NCBI GenBank assembly: GCA_016125385.1
Contig: WGLV01000035.1
Location: forward strand, 26,488-90,487
Reading direction: 5' to 3'
Source of the DNA: a bacterium
GTDB lineage: Bacteria > Hinthialibacterota > Hinthialibacteria > Hinthialibacterales > Hinthialibacteraceae
DNA: 64,000 bases
The notes under the pieces were generated by a model. The model made no database searches. It was not told where the DNA came from and worked only from the letters and a program-made list of their open reading frames with translations. Made by a program: the position numbers and the translations under genes. Below, piece after piece: positions 34,167 through 41,805 of this stretch; the stretch's first letter is position 1; every line of letters starts with the position of its first letter.

Positions 34167-34651
34167 AACCCTCGTTACGTGCATTCACCCTGATTGAACT
34201 GGCCATCGTGCTGTCCATCCTGATCGTGATGAGCGGCTCTGTATCTCGCCTGTTCATCGAAATGGAAAAAGTCAATCGTCTGGCCCGCGCCAATCTCAAC
34301 AACGCCCAGCGCGCTGAAATCGCGCTCGAACACATCCGCGCGGACGCGCGCGGCGCGGTTTCGGTTTCGTCGTCCGCTGGCGTGATCCACATGGAGGCGC
34401 GGGACGAGTCGTTGAAACCCGTCACGATTGAATACGCCGTCGAAGGCGGCGAACTGCTGCGAAAAACCACTCGTCCGGATGACCGAGAACAAATCGAGAA
34501 AATCGCCGCGATGAACGGCGCGCTGCTCATCGCCAGCGCTGAGAACGGCTTGTTGAAGCTCGAATGGGTTCAACCCGGCCGCATGGAACCGGGGCGGCGG
34601 CGCGGCGCCCGGCTGGTGGTGTATCTCGACCCCGGGGAGGTGAAACCATGA
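34163..34651 (+). CDS. Minor pseudopilin, GspH/GspJ-like
   Basis: 162 residues. Short leader MKPSLRA, then FTLIELAIVLSILIVMSGSV with Glu5. The residue before the cleavage site is Ala instead of the usual Gly, which some minor pilins tolerate. The globular part has NAQRAEIALEHIRADARGAV and later VEGGELLRKTT, reminiscent of GspJ. It overlaps the preceding gene by ATGA, so translation is coupled. Which minor-pseudopilin class it belongs to cannot be settled by eye. Confidence 0.8.
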   Translation: MKPSLRAFTLIELAIVLSILIVMSGSVSRLFIEMEKVNRLARANLNNAQRAEIALEHIRADARGAVSVSSSAGVIHMEARDESLKPVTIEYAVEGGELLRKTTRPDDREQIEKIAAMNGALLIASAENGLLKLEWVQPGRMEPGRRRGARLVVYLDPGEVKP

Positions 34652-35163
34652 AGGCGGCGATGCGTAACCGGGCGTTCACGATTCTGCCCACCATTCTGTT
34701 GCTGATCTCGGTGTTCGCGATTGCGCACGCGGGCCTGTCGCTTCGTCTTCGCCAGAGCGACGGCTCCGCCTCTCGCGCGCTGATCGTCAGTCAGGCCCAC
34801 TGGTTGGCGAGTTCGGCGGTGGAAGAGACGCTGGCGGCGATCGTGCGCGGTGGAAGGATGGACGCTTCAGATGAACGAGTGAAGACGTTAACGCTCGCGC
34901 CCGTGTATCTCGGCGCGGATCCGTTGACGTCATCGGAAGAAGATCGCGATACCCGCCCGCTTCAGGCGCGAAGCGAAGCGCGGGTTTCCGATGCGCTTCA
35001 ACTGGCGCGTGAGAGCTTCCCCGATCGAAGGATTGAACGGGCGGTCATGATTGAAGCGAGCGCGAGCGTGTCATGGCGCGGCGAAACGATTATGCGCAAG
35101 GCCGCGCGTCTGGCTTGGCGGGGCGAGGATGGAACGTGGCGGGAAACGCCCGTCGCCGAGTAA
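34648..35163 (+). CDS. GspK/PilX-like minor pseudopilin
   Basis: 171 residues. Leader MKAAMRNRA, then FTILPTILLLISVFAIAHAG: a prepilin-like N-terminus in which Glu5 is replaced (F-T-I-L-P). GspK, the tip pseudopilin of type II secretion, is known for lacking Glu5, and it is often encoded last, as here. The body (SSAVEETLAAIVRGGRMDAS) is shorter than a full GspK, so PilX-like is an alternative. It overlaps the previous gene by ATGA. Last gene of the operon; the next gene is convergent. Confidence 0.7.
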   Translation: MKAAMRNRAFTILPTILLLISVFAIAHAGLSLRLRQSDGSASRALIVSQAHWLASSAVEETLAAIVRGGRMDASDERVKTLTLAPVYLGADPLTSSEEDRDTRPLQARSEARVSDALQLARESFPDRRIERAVMIEASASVSWRGETIMRKAARLAWRGEDGTWRETPVAE

Positions 35164-35206
35164 ACACGCGGGAGACGTTGAACGTTCTCATTGAATGATT
35201 GATGGA

Positions 35207-36685
35207 TTATCCGTGCTCGGCTTCCGCGGCGTGGGGCATGGCGATCCGCGCCGCGTTGGGGTGAAGTATCACGTCGGCCAGCCGCTGGGCGATGGCCGCG
35301 TGACCTTTCGCGTTGGGCAGAGCGTCCGGCCCGGGAATCAACAGCTCCTCAAACGGCCGTTCGCCGTAGATATGAAGCAGCGAACGCCATTCCACGGCGG
35401 GCGCCCATGCCGCCGGTTCGGCCCGGTAAAAAAAAGCCTGGTTTCTTGCCGTGTTCAAAAAGCCGCTTTCATCCGCCGCCCATTGTCCCTCCGCTGCGTT
35501 GGGCGTGAAGGCGTAATCGAGCGGCCGGTCGAATCGGCTCTCGATGGTGTAGGTCCAGACCTGATCCCGGGAACGCTCATCGCCGTGCGAGCCGTCGTCG
35601 TACATCCTGACTTTGTTGGGAACGCCGTCGCCCAGTTCGGGCGCGTCGCCAACGATGGAAAAACCGCCCGCCGCGTCGTGTTCGTTCGCGTACAGGCGAA
35701 ACGTCAGTTTTGAACGCGTCCCATTGACGATGCGCTCGACCAGCGCGGGTTTCAGGCCCATTCGAATCGCTTTTTCACGCTCGTCTCGCCCGCCCAGGTT
35801 ATCGAACAGGTCGCGCAGATCCACCAGCGGAACTTTCTCCGCCGCCGCCAGCTCCTTCAGCGGCGCCAGCGAGCGCCGGTTCAACAGGTTGAGATGGGCG
35901 AGAATGGTCTTTCCTCCGCGTCCCGTCTGGTGATCGATGATGAGCTTGAGGTTTTCTTTCAGCTCCGCCGGCGAGACGCGTGGTTTCCATTCGTTCGCTT
36001 CGGCGCGGTGTTTCAGTTCGTTCAACAGAACGTCGCGCGCTTTCACGCGTGAACGCTCCAGCCAGAACCGGCCCGCCGCGCTGTATCGATCCAGCACGCC
36101 CCACACGCCGCCCAGATCGTCGTAAGCGCCGGTTCGCTGATTCAGGTCGTGCCATTCAGCGTCCGACAGGCGGGCGTCAAACGAGTCGTACAGGCCGTAG
36201 GTTAGAATGAGGATGTCGGGATTAAAGTTGTGTACCAGCTGAGAATATTGAGTCAGCCCCTGGTGCGATGAAAACATCGGAGCGCCAAAGTTAAGCACTT
36301 CATACTTTTCGCTCAACACGCCGAGCAGCGTCTGGAGTTGCGACGGAAACGCCTGTTCGGCCGGTACGCCCCAGCCGAACGCCGCCGAGCCGCCCATCAC
36401 CGCGATGCGCGTGACGCCCTCCGCCTTGTTGAGCGAAACAGGGCCGTTGCGCATGCCGAAGCCGTTGGTTTTGACGTGAAACGTGAACACGCCGGTTCCC
36501 GCCGGCGGGTCGTATTCGGCGTTGGCTTTCAGCCGGGCGTATTGGCGTGGAGCCATCAGGTCGGCGGTTTCATCCCACACCGGCGACTGCAACACCACCG
36601 GATCGGAAAACCAGACAAACCGCAACGTGACGTCGGAAAGTATAAAAATCGCGGCCAGCACGGCCAGCAGGCTTGATTTTTTCAT
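35207..36685 (-). CDS. SGNH/GDSL hydrolase family protein with an inserted beta module
   Basis: 492 residues, N-terminal anchor or signal (about 1-20). SGNH block I: RIAVMGGSAAFGWGVPAEQ, with the nucleophile Ser in GGSAAFG. A block II/III region has YEVLNFGAPMFSSHQG and ILILTYGLYDSFD. Between the core and the last block lies a module of about 110 residues whose RMYDDGSHGDERSRDQVWTY resembles carbohydrate-binding E-set domains. The final block has PNAKGHAAIAQRLADV with the probable catalytic His. Such enzymes deacylate cell-envelope glycans or lipids; the substrate is unknown. ATG 36685 has GGTGAG upstream. Confidence 0.75.
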   Translation of the reverse strand: MKKSSLLAVLAAIFILSDVTLRFVWFSDPVVLQSPVWDETADLMAPRQYARLKANAEYDPPAGTGVFTFHVKTNGFGMRNGPVSLNKAEGVTRIAVMGGSAAFGWGVPAEQAFPSQLQTLLGVLSEKYEVLNFGAPMFSSHQGLTQYSQLVHNFNPDILILTYGLYDSFDARLSDAEWHDLNQRTGAYDDLGGVWGVLDRYSAAGRFWLERSRVKARDVLLNELKHRAEANEWKPRVSPAELKENLKLIIDHQTGRGGKTILAHLNLLNRRSLAPLKELAAAEKVPLVDLRDLFDNLGGRDEREKAIRMGLKPALVERIVNGTRSKLTFRLYANEHDAAGGFSIVGDAPELGDGVPNKVRMYDDGSHGDERSRDQVWTYTIESRFDRPLDYAFTPNAAEGQWAADESGFLNTARNQAFFYRAEPAAWAPAVEWRSLLHIYGERPFEELLIPGPDALPNAKGHAAIAQRLADVILHPNAARIAMPHAAEAEHG

Positions 36686-36929
36686 GGAAAACTCACCGTC
36701 AACCCGATCGAAACGGATACCCGTTTCATATGAAATCAGAATCAATCATCAAAAAGAATCGGAATAGTATAGCGTTGATTTTTACGAATTTCAGCGGGAG
36801 TCGATTCCGGGGGATCGAACCACGAAGCCACGAAAAAATAGAATGTCATGGAGCGTTCTGTCGCCATAGCGTTTCATATCCACCAAAATTCTGTAAACCG
36901 TTCTTTTTTTGATGCCATCAGCGACCAAC
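36686..36929. other. Upstream region of the SGNH hydrolase gene
   Basis: No gene supported. It contains at about 36820-36840 an ACCACGAAGCCACGAAAAAA tract, which looks like the reverse strand of the TTTTTTCGTG repeat family found at 24408, 44755 and 45003. Confidence 0.4.
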
Positions 36930-37038
36930 GGAAGCGCTGGAGATGCACAATCCAAAGACGGGCAGCCGACACTGTCGGCCCAGCGGGAGCGCTAAGGACG
37001 TTCAACCCCAAAGACTGGGCAGCCGACACTGTCGGCCT
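36930..37038. repeat. Two tandem units carrying a GCCGACA/TGTCGGC palindrome
   Basis: Two units about 57 bp apart, each with AGCGCT near its start, then CAA-CCAAAGAC and GGGCAGCC, ending in the palindrome with arms GCCGACA and TGTCGGC (36965-36979 and 37022-37036). The units differ at several positions outside the palindrome, so they are not a recent exact copy. They lie 130 bp upstream of rplI. Confidence 0.7.
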
Positions 37039-37166
37039 TGGAAAATTGGGGGATTGATACCATAATACTCTCTTGCCTGTCGATTCAGGGACAACCGCGG
37101 ACGCGATGGAACCCGTTTGAGCTGCTCCAGCGCGCCCGCTTTATTATCGTTAGAGAGGCCGAAACA

Positions 37167-37613
37167 ATGGAAGTCATTCTCGCTGAAACCATTGCCAATC
37201 TGGGCGACGAAGGCGAAGTCGTCAAAGTCAAAGGCGGCTACGCCCGCAACTACCTGATCCCGCAGGGATTGGCTTATACGGTGTCCAGCGCCAACGCGTC
37301 GGATATCGCTCATAAGAAAAAGATGCTTCAAGACAAGCGCAAGCGCCTCCTCAAAACCGAGAAGGACCTCGCCGATCGCCTGCACGAGACCGTGGTCAAG
37401 ATTCACGTCAAAGCCGGTGAAGAAGACCGCCTCTTCGGCAGCGTCACGTCGAAAGACATCGCCGCGTCGCTGAGCGAAAAAGGTCTCGACATCGATCGCC
37501 GCAAGATCCAGCTCGACGAGCCCATCAAGGCGCTGGGCGTGTTCACCATCCCCATCCGTCTGTCGGCGGAAACCACGGCGGATGTGCGCGTCTTCGTTGA
37601 AAAAGAACAGTAA
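37167..37613 (+). CDS. rplI: 50S ribosomal protein L9
   Basis: 148 residues, the normal length. MEVILAETIANLGDEGEVVK, then VKGGYARNYLIPQGLAYTVS is the L9 signature; a long linking helix and the C-terminal domain (LFGSVTSKDIAASLSEKGLD, IKALGVFTIPIRL) follow. It binds 23S rRNA near domain V. ATG 37167 has AGAGAGG upstream; the frame upstream of it is not coding. Unlike many genomes it is not preceded by rpsF and rpsR, so it sits alone, with its own terminator at 37670. Confidence 0.97.
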   Translation: MEVILAETIANLGDEGEVVKVKGGYARNYLIPQGLAYTVSSANASDIAHKKKMLQDKRKRLLKTEKDLADRLHETVVKIHVKAGEEDRLFGSVTSKDIAASLSEKGLDIDRRKIQLDEPIKALGVFTIPIRLSAETTADVRVFVEKEQ

Positions 37614-37669
37614 TCGGCGCATGGCCGCGTAAGACGGTGCGGCGTGGCTGTACAATAAGAATGAACGGG

Positions 37670-37701
37670 CGGGCCGGTTTCAGCGAAATCGGCCCGTTTT
37701 T
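37670..37701 (+). terminator. Intrinsic terminator after rplI
   Basis: Arms CGGGCCG and CGGCCCG extended by a TTTC/GAAA inner stem around AGC, then five T. It lies 57 bp after the rplI stop. Confidence 0.85.
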
Positions 37702-37738
37702 ATAGCGGCTGTCATATCATTTTTACCCGGGGTGGACG

Positions 37739-38506
37739 ATGTCAGCCATACCCGCTATCCGTCCGCGTAGTTGCATCGCGCGCCTGACCTGTCTGGTTGG
37801 AGCGCTCGCCCTGTCGTGCGTCCTCGCCGCTTCGGCGCAATCCCAGTCCACATCCGCCTCCAGCGCTATTGTTTTGACCCCCACTGGAACCATCCGCGTC
37901 GCCGAGGGAGAACTTCACCTGTTTGTGGGCGACCGCGCCGCCGTTCAGCCGCAATTCTATCGTCCGGCGCCGTCCGGCGCGGTTGAATACAGCGTAACCG
38001 GCGGCGAATACCAATACCGCGTCAGCGTCGCTCAAATCGAGATCGACGCGCCGGGAGGATCCTTTTCCGCCGCCGTAATCGGCGTCACCGCCGCTGAAAT
38101 CGCCGCGACGCAGAAACCCGCCGTGGTCTGGTGCGCCTGGAGGCCTTCGCTTGCCGGCGGCGCTCCGTTCGAGGGCGTCGTTATCGCGAGCCCCGGCGTT
38201 GAAACGGCGGTCAGTGAAGCGAAGCCGCCGTGGAACCCCGCCTGGACGTGGTTTTTTGACGGGGAGGCTTTTGCGCGCGAGGAGGGCGTGGTCTATTACG
38301 TGACCGGCGCGGTGGATTGGGAGCAACAGACCTGGGTTCGGTTGCCCGATCTGCCGTATCCCGAGCTGACTCCTGAGTCGAACCTGGGCTACATCCGTTT
38401 CGCGCAGAAACCGAAGCCGCGTCAGACGGCGTCGTTCCGGCTGGTGGTTCCGGTCAAACCGCTTCCAGTTGAAATCTGGCGAAAGATTCGTCCGCCGGCG
38501 CCGTAA
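37739..38506 (+). CDS. Exported protein of unknown function
   Basis: 255 residues. A signal peptide (about 14-34, ending AASAQ) is followed by a short Ser-rich stretch and then a predicted all-beta protein, with VLTPTGTIRVAEGELHLFVG, YSVTGGEYQYRVSVAQIEID and several Trp-rich turns (NPAWTWFFDGEAF). No Cys pair in the mature part and no motif I recognise. It has a GGGGTGGA site upstream of its ATG. A lone gene between two terminator-bounded units. It could be a periplasmic or surface beta-sandwich protein. Confidence 0.6.
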   Translation: MSAIPAIRPRSCIARLTCLVGALALSCVLAASAQSQSTSASSAIVLTPTGTIRVAEGELHLFVGDRAAVQPQFYRPAPSGAVEYSVTGGEYQYRVSVAQIEIDAPGGSFSAAVIGVTAAEIAATQKPAVVWCAWRPSLAGGAPFEGVVIASPGVETAVSEAKPPWNPAWTWFFDGEAFAREEGVVYYVTGAVDWEQQTWVRLPDLPYPELTPESNLGYIRFAQKPKPRQTASFRLVVPVKPLPVEIWRKIRPPAP

Positions 38507-38633
38507 TGATCTTCAGCGGCTCCGCCTCTTGCCCGCGTGAGAGGTCTGGCGGACAATAAGCGGCGGCTCGGCGCGCTCTCGCGCCGGGGCGAGGTTATGC
38601 AACGGGCTGATCACACAGAAAAAGGAGAACCTC

Positions 38634-39245
38634 ATGAGTTTGCTCAAGTCAATTTTCAGGCCGAGCAAAGATGAAATATGGAAGAAACTGTCGGATGAGA
38701 TGAAGGCCAACTTCGTCCCCGGACAGACTTCGCGCGGCGGAAAGGTCGTCGCCAAGGTCGGCGAATGGACGGTCACGCTCGATCTTCACCGCGTCGACAC
38801 CCAGCACGATCACGTCGTCTACACCCGTCTGCGCGCTCCCTTCGCCAACAAAGACGGCTTCCGGTTTCTCATTTACCGCCAGACCCTGTTCAGCGCGGTG
38901 GCCAAGGCCTTCGGCATGCAGGATATCGACGTCGGCTTCACCGAGTTCGACCGTCATTACGTCATTCAGGGCAACGACGCCGCCAAGGTAAAGGCGCTGT
39001 TCGCCAGCCAGTCGGTGCGCGGCGCGATCTCGGCGTATCCCGAGTTTTACGGCGAAGTGCGCAACGACGACGGCTGGTTTCATGATGAGTTTCCCGAGGG
39101 CGTCGATGAGTTATATTGCCTGATTGAGGGCGAGATCGTCGATCCGGACAAATTGAAGGGCCTGTTCGATCTGTTCGCCGAACTGCTGAATCAGCTCTGC
39201 CATGCCGACGCCGCGTATGAGGATGACCCTGAACTCTCCGCCTGA
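38634..39245 (+). CDS. Conserved-looking cytoplasmic protein of unknown function
   Basis: 203 residues, no signal peptide or TM segment. N-terminal FRPSKDEIWKKLSDEMKANF, then a beta-rich core (GGKVVAKVGEWTVTLDLHRV, RFLIYRQTLFSAVAKAFGM) and IDVGFTEFDRHYVIQGNDAA, followed by an acidic helical C-terminus. The FDxxYVIQGND segment is reminiscent of DUF3137-like proteins, but I cannot confirm it. AAAGGAG precedes the start. A bidirectional-looking terminator lies 60 bp downstream. Confidence 0.65.
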   Translation: MSLLKSIFRPSKDEIWKKLSDEMKANFVPGQTSRGGKVVAKVGEWTVTLDLHRVDTQHDHVVYTRLRAPFANKDGFRFLIYRQTLFSAVAKAFGMQDIDVGFTEFDRHYVIQGNDAAKVKALFASQSVRGAISAYPEFYGEVRNDDGWFHDEFPEGVDELYCLIEGEIVDPDKLKGLFDLFAELLNQLCHADAAYEDDPELSA

Positions 39246-39304
39246 TCGCGGCTGAGCATCTCATATCACGCCGTATCCAGAACCCATTCATACCGAACAC
39301 GCAA

Positions 39305-39330
39305 AAAGGGCCGGATTCCTCCGGCCCTTT
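39305..39330. terminator. Bidirectional intrinsic terminator
   Basis: Arms AAAGGGCCGGA and TCCGGCCCTTT around a 4-base loop, with A and T runs built into the arms. It lies between convergent genes ending at 39245 (+) and 39437 (-), so it can serve both. Confidence 0.8.
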
Positions 39331-39366
39331 CGTTTGGATTTATACTTCCCGCCGCCTGCAAGACTC

Positions 39367-39430
39367 CTCCCCCAAAGTTTGGGGGAGGTCAGGGAGGGGG
39401 TTGGCAGGGACGGGTTTCAAACCCGCCCCT
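39367..39430. repeat. Two palindromes of the dispersed intergenic families
   Basis: A CTCCCCCAAA/TTTGGGGGAG hairpin (39367-39387) with AGGTCAGGGAGGGGGTT following, then a GGGACGGGTTT/AAACCCGCCCC palindrome (about 39407-39430). It ends 6 bp short of the stop of the minus-strand gene. Confidence 0.75.
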
Positions 39431-39436
39431 ACGGAG

Positions 39437-41167
39437 TTAATTCGACAGGTTCTCCAGAATGTACTGCCCCGACTTGCCGGCGGTGATGAGGTCGCGGTCG
39501 CCGTCGTGATCGATATCGACGAATTCCATGTCCATCCCGATGCCGATGTTTTCATCATAGGTGATGATGTGCTTGGTGAATTTCGGCGAGGGGCCCTTCT
39601 CAACCTTGTACCAGAAGATGCACAGCGGTTCGTTCGCGCCCGGGTCGGCGCCGGCGTGGCCGCGATAGCGCTTTCCACAGACGATGTCGTCGGTCCCGTC
39701 GCGGTCGATGTCTTCCATCAGAATGATGTGAATCTGCGAGAAGGTCGGGTCGATGTCGTGGTAGATCCACGCTTCGCGTCCCGCGCTGTCGATGGTCTGC
39801 TCGATCCAGAACAGGCCGAACTCGTGACCCTGCCCGTAAACGATATCCATCAGACCGTCGTTGTTGAGGTCGACCAGCGCCATCGGCGCGCTGATGTGTT
39901 CGATGCGGTATTTTGAATGGAACTCCCACGGCTGGGTGCGTGGATCGATCGGACACTCATACCATCCGCTGGGGGTGAAGACATCGATGCGGCCGTCGCG
40001 GTTCATATCTCCCACGCCCATGCCGTGACCGCCGCCCTGTGGGCCGAGCTCGCGCATCTCAAACCCGGTGTCGCTCTTGTCGAGCCCGACGTAGGCGTAA
40101 TACCGCACCGGAATGCTTCCGTCGTAGCGGTCCATCAGCACGTCCGGCCGCCCGTCGCGGTCGAGGTCCTGCTGCAGAATGGTTTCCGTGCTGGGGATGT
40201 CGTTGGAGATCACGTGGCGCTTCCACATCCCTTCCGGTTTCCCCGAGTTTTCATACCAGTAGAGGTAGGGCTCGAACCAGCCGCCGGTGATGACGTCCAC
40301 CTTACCGTCGCGGTTCACGTCCATCGGAACTTCGCCGAAATCCTGCATGAATTCCGCGTCGGCGGTGACTTCGCGATAGGGGTGTTTGGTCCAGTTCGGG
40401 CCTTCGTACCAGTTGGGGCCGCTGGTGATGTCGAGCTTGCCGTCGTTGTTGACGTCGACCACCGTCAGGCCCTCGCCGTTATGGTTGTCGATCTGGTGCG
40501 CTTTGAATTGCACCGGCGACGGTTCGGCGGCGTATTGCGGCTTCAGGTCTTTGATGCGGATATTGCGGAACTGAACCACCTGGTCTTTATATTTTTCCGT
40601 TCCGTGAACCTGCAGGCCGACGCACCCCTTCATTGAGCCTTCGACGTGAGCGTCGAGCGCTTTGGCGCGGTTAATGTAGACGACGATGTGATCTTTGACC
40701 GCGATAATCGCCATCGTGTTCCACTTGCCCGCCTGGTGAAGGCCCGGCTTGGCGGCGACGTGACGGAACACGCTGCCGGTGGGGAACTGCTCGTCCGAGT
40801 CGCAGATCTGAATTTCAAAACCGTATTGCGAGGGGCGGCCTTCCTGCCCCTGGGGCATGCGGATGCCGACGCCGCTGTTTCCGCCTTCGCTGACGTTAAA
40901 CTCGAGTTCGAGCGAAAAATCGTCGTATTCCTGATCGGTGAACATCCACGAGTCGCCACCGGTGGCTTTGTCCTGCCGGCCGACGAGCGTTCCACGTTGC
41001 GTCTGCCAGTCGCCGGGCCATTGCATGGTCCAGCCGTCGAGGCTGTTGCCGTTGAAGATGCGCTGGTAGCCGTCCGGCGCCTGGAACTGGGCGAAGGCGC
41101 CCGGCGCGGCAATGAGTGATGCGATCAGGGTGAGGGTGGAGATGGTTGCGTAAAAAGGCCGATTCAT
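39437..41167 (-). CDS. Secreted DUF1080 (3-keto-disaccharide hydrolase) plus FG-GAP repeat protein
   Basis: 576 residues. Signal peptide (about 1-26, ending GAFAQ). A DUF1080 concanavalin-like domain covers about 30-210: GYQRIFNGNSLDGWTMQWPG, DDFSLELEFNVSEGGNSGVG and VQFRNIRIKDLKP. DUF1080 domains occur in secreted enzymes acting on 3-keto-sugars. The rest is a set of FG-GAP/VCBS repeats with calcium-loop motifs DVNNDGKLD, DVNRDGKVD, DLDRDGRPD, DMNRDGRID, DLNNDGLMD, DIDRDGTDD and DIDHDGDRD, probably a beta-propeller. The fusion suggests a surface enzyme with a binding propeller. Confidence 0.9.
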   Translation of the reverse strand: MNRPFYATISTLTLIASLIAAPGAFAQFQAPDGYQRIFNGNSLDGWTMQWPGDWQTQRGTLVGRQDKATGGDSWMFTDQEYDDFSLELEFNVSEGGNSGVGIRMPQGQEGRPSQYGFEIQICDSDEQFPTGSVFRHVAAKPGLHQAGKWNTMAIIAVKDHIVVYINRAKALDAHVEGSMKGCVGLQVHGTEKYKDQVVQFRNIRIKDLKPQYAAEPSPVQFKAHQIDNHNGEGLTVVDVNNDGKLDITSGPNWYEGPNWTKHPYREVTADAEFMQDFGEVPMDVNRDGKVDVITGGWFEPYLYWYENSGKPEGMWKRHVISNDIPSTETILQQDLDRDGRPDVLMDRYDGSIPVRYYAYVGLDKSDTGFEMRELGPQGGGHGMGVGDMNRDGRIDVFTPSGWYECPIDPRTQPWEFHSKYRIEHISAPMALVDLNNDGLMDIVYGQGHEFGLFWIEQTIDSAGREAWIYHDIDPTFSQIHIILMEDIDRDGTDDIVCGKRYRGHAGADPGANEPLCIFWYKVEKGPSPKFTKHIITYDENIGIGMDMEFVDIDHDGDRDLITAGKSGQYILENLSN

Positions 41168-41432
41168 AATGACTCCCCAGGTGTTGATTTTTTCCGCTGG
41201 ATTTTCATTCGGACTGGTTCATGTGAAAAACACGTTTTCGCTGTGAATTTCGCGGATCATACCAGGGTCCGATACAAGCGGATTCTTGACGAGTGTTCTC
41301 CCGGCGAAACGCCAACCGGCATCATACCCCATCGCCCCGCTCCATTTTAAGGGCGAGAGGATGAAATTCGCTCATACCGGCCGGTCGCCGTGCTGTACTT
41401 TGAGCAGATTAAATTGAGTGGAGAGAACGATC

Positions 41433-41675
41433 ATGCCGATCATCAAAACCGTGAATGAGAGCGGCCAGATTTCGCTTGGTGAGGAATTCGCCGGGCGAAC
41501 CGTGATGATTGAGGAGTTACAGCAAGGCGTCTGGCTGATCAAAAGCGGCGAGTTCATTCCCGATAGCGAACGCTGGCTGTTCGAGCCTCAAGTCAAAGCC
41601 GATGTGGATGAAGCCATCCGCTGGGCCGAGTCAAACCCGCCCGGTGAAAGCGATCTGCTTTCCAACATGACATGA
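41433..41675 (+). CDS. AbrB/MazE-like small protein without visible toxin
   Basis: 80 residues. The N-terminal part (MPIIKTVNESGQISLGEEFA, GRTVMIEELQQGVWLI) has the swapped-hairpin look of AbrB/MazE-type antitoxins; the acidic C-terminus (VKADVDEAIRWAESNPPGES) could wrap a toxin. ATG 41433 has GGAGAGAACG upstream; a start 15 bp earlier is less likely. No toxin-sized frame follows within the 130 bp to valS. The family assignment is tentative. Confidence 0.55.
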   Translation: MPIIKTVNESGQISLGEEFAGRTVMIEELQQGVWLIKSGEFIPDSERWLFEPQVKADVDEAIRWAESNPPGESDLLSNMT

Positions 41676-41805
41676 GTGACCGGCGAATTCGATTCGAGTA
41701 ACATCCAGAATTCGCGTTATCGCTTATCGTGAGGGTGAATGGCTGCGAATTCTCTCCATTCATCCCGATCGCGACTCTGCTTATTCCCAATAGAGAATAC
41801 CTGTT

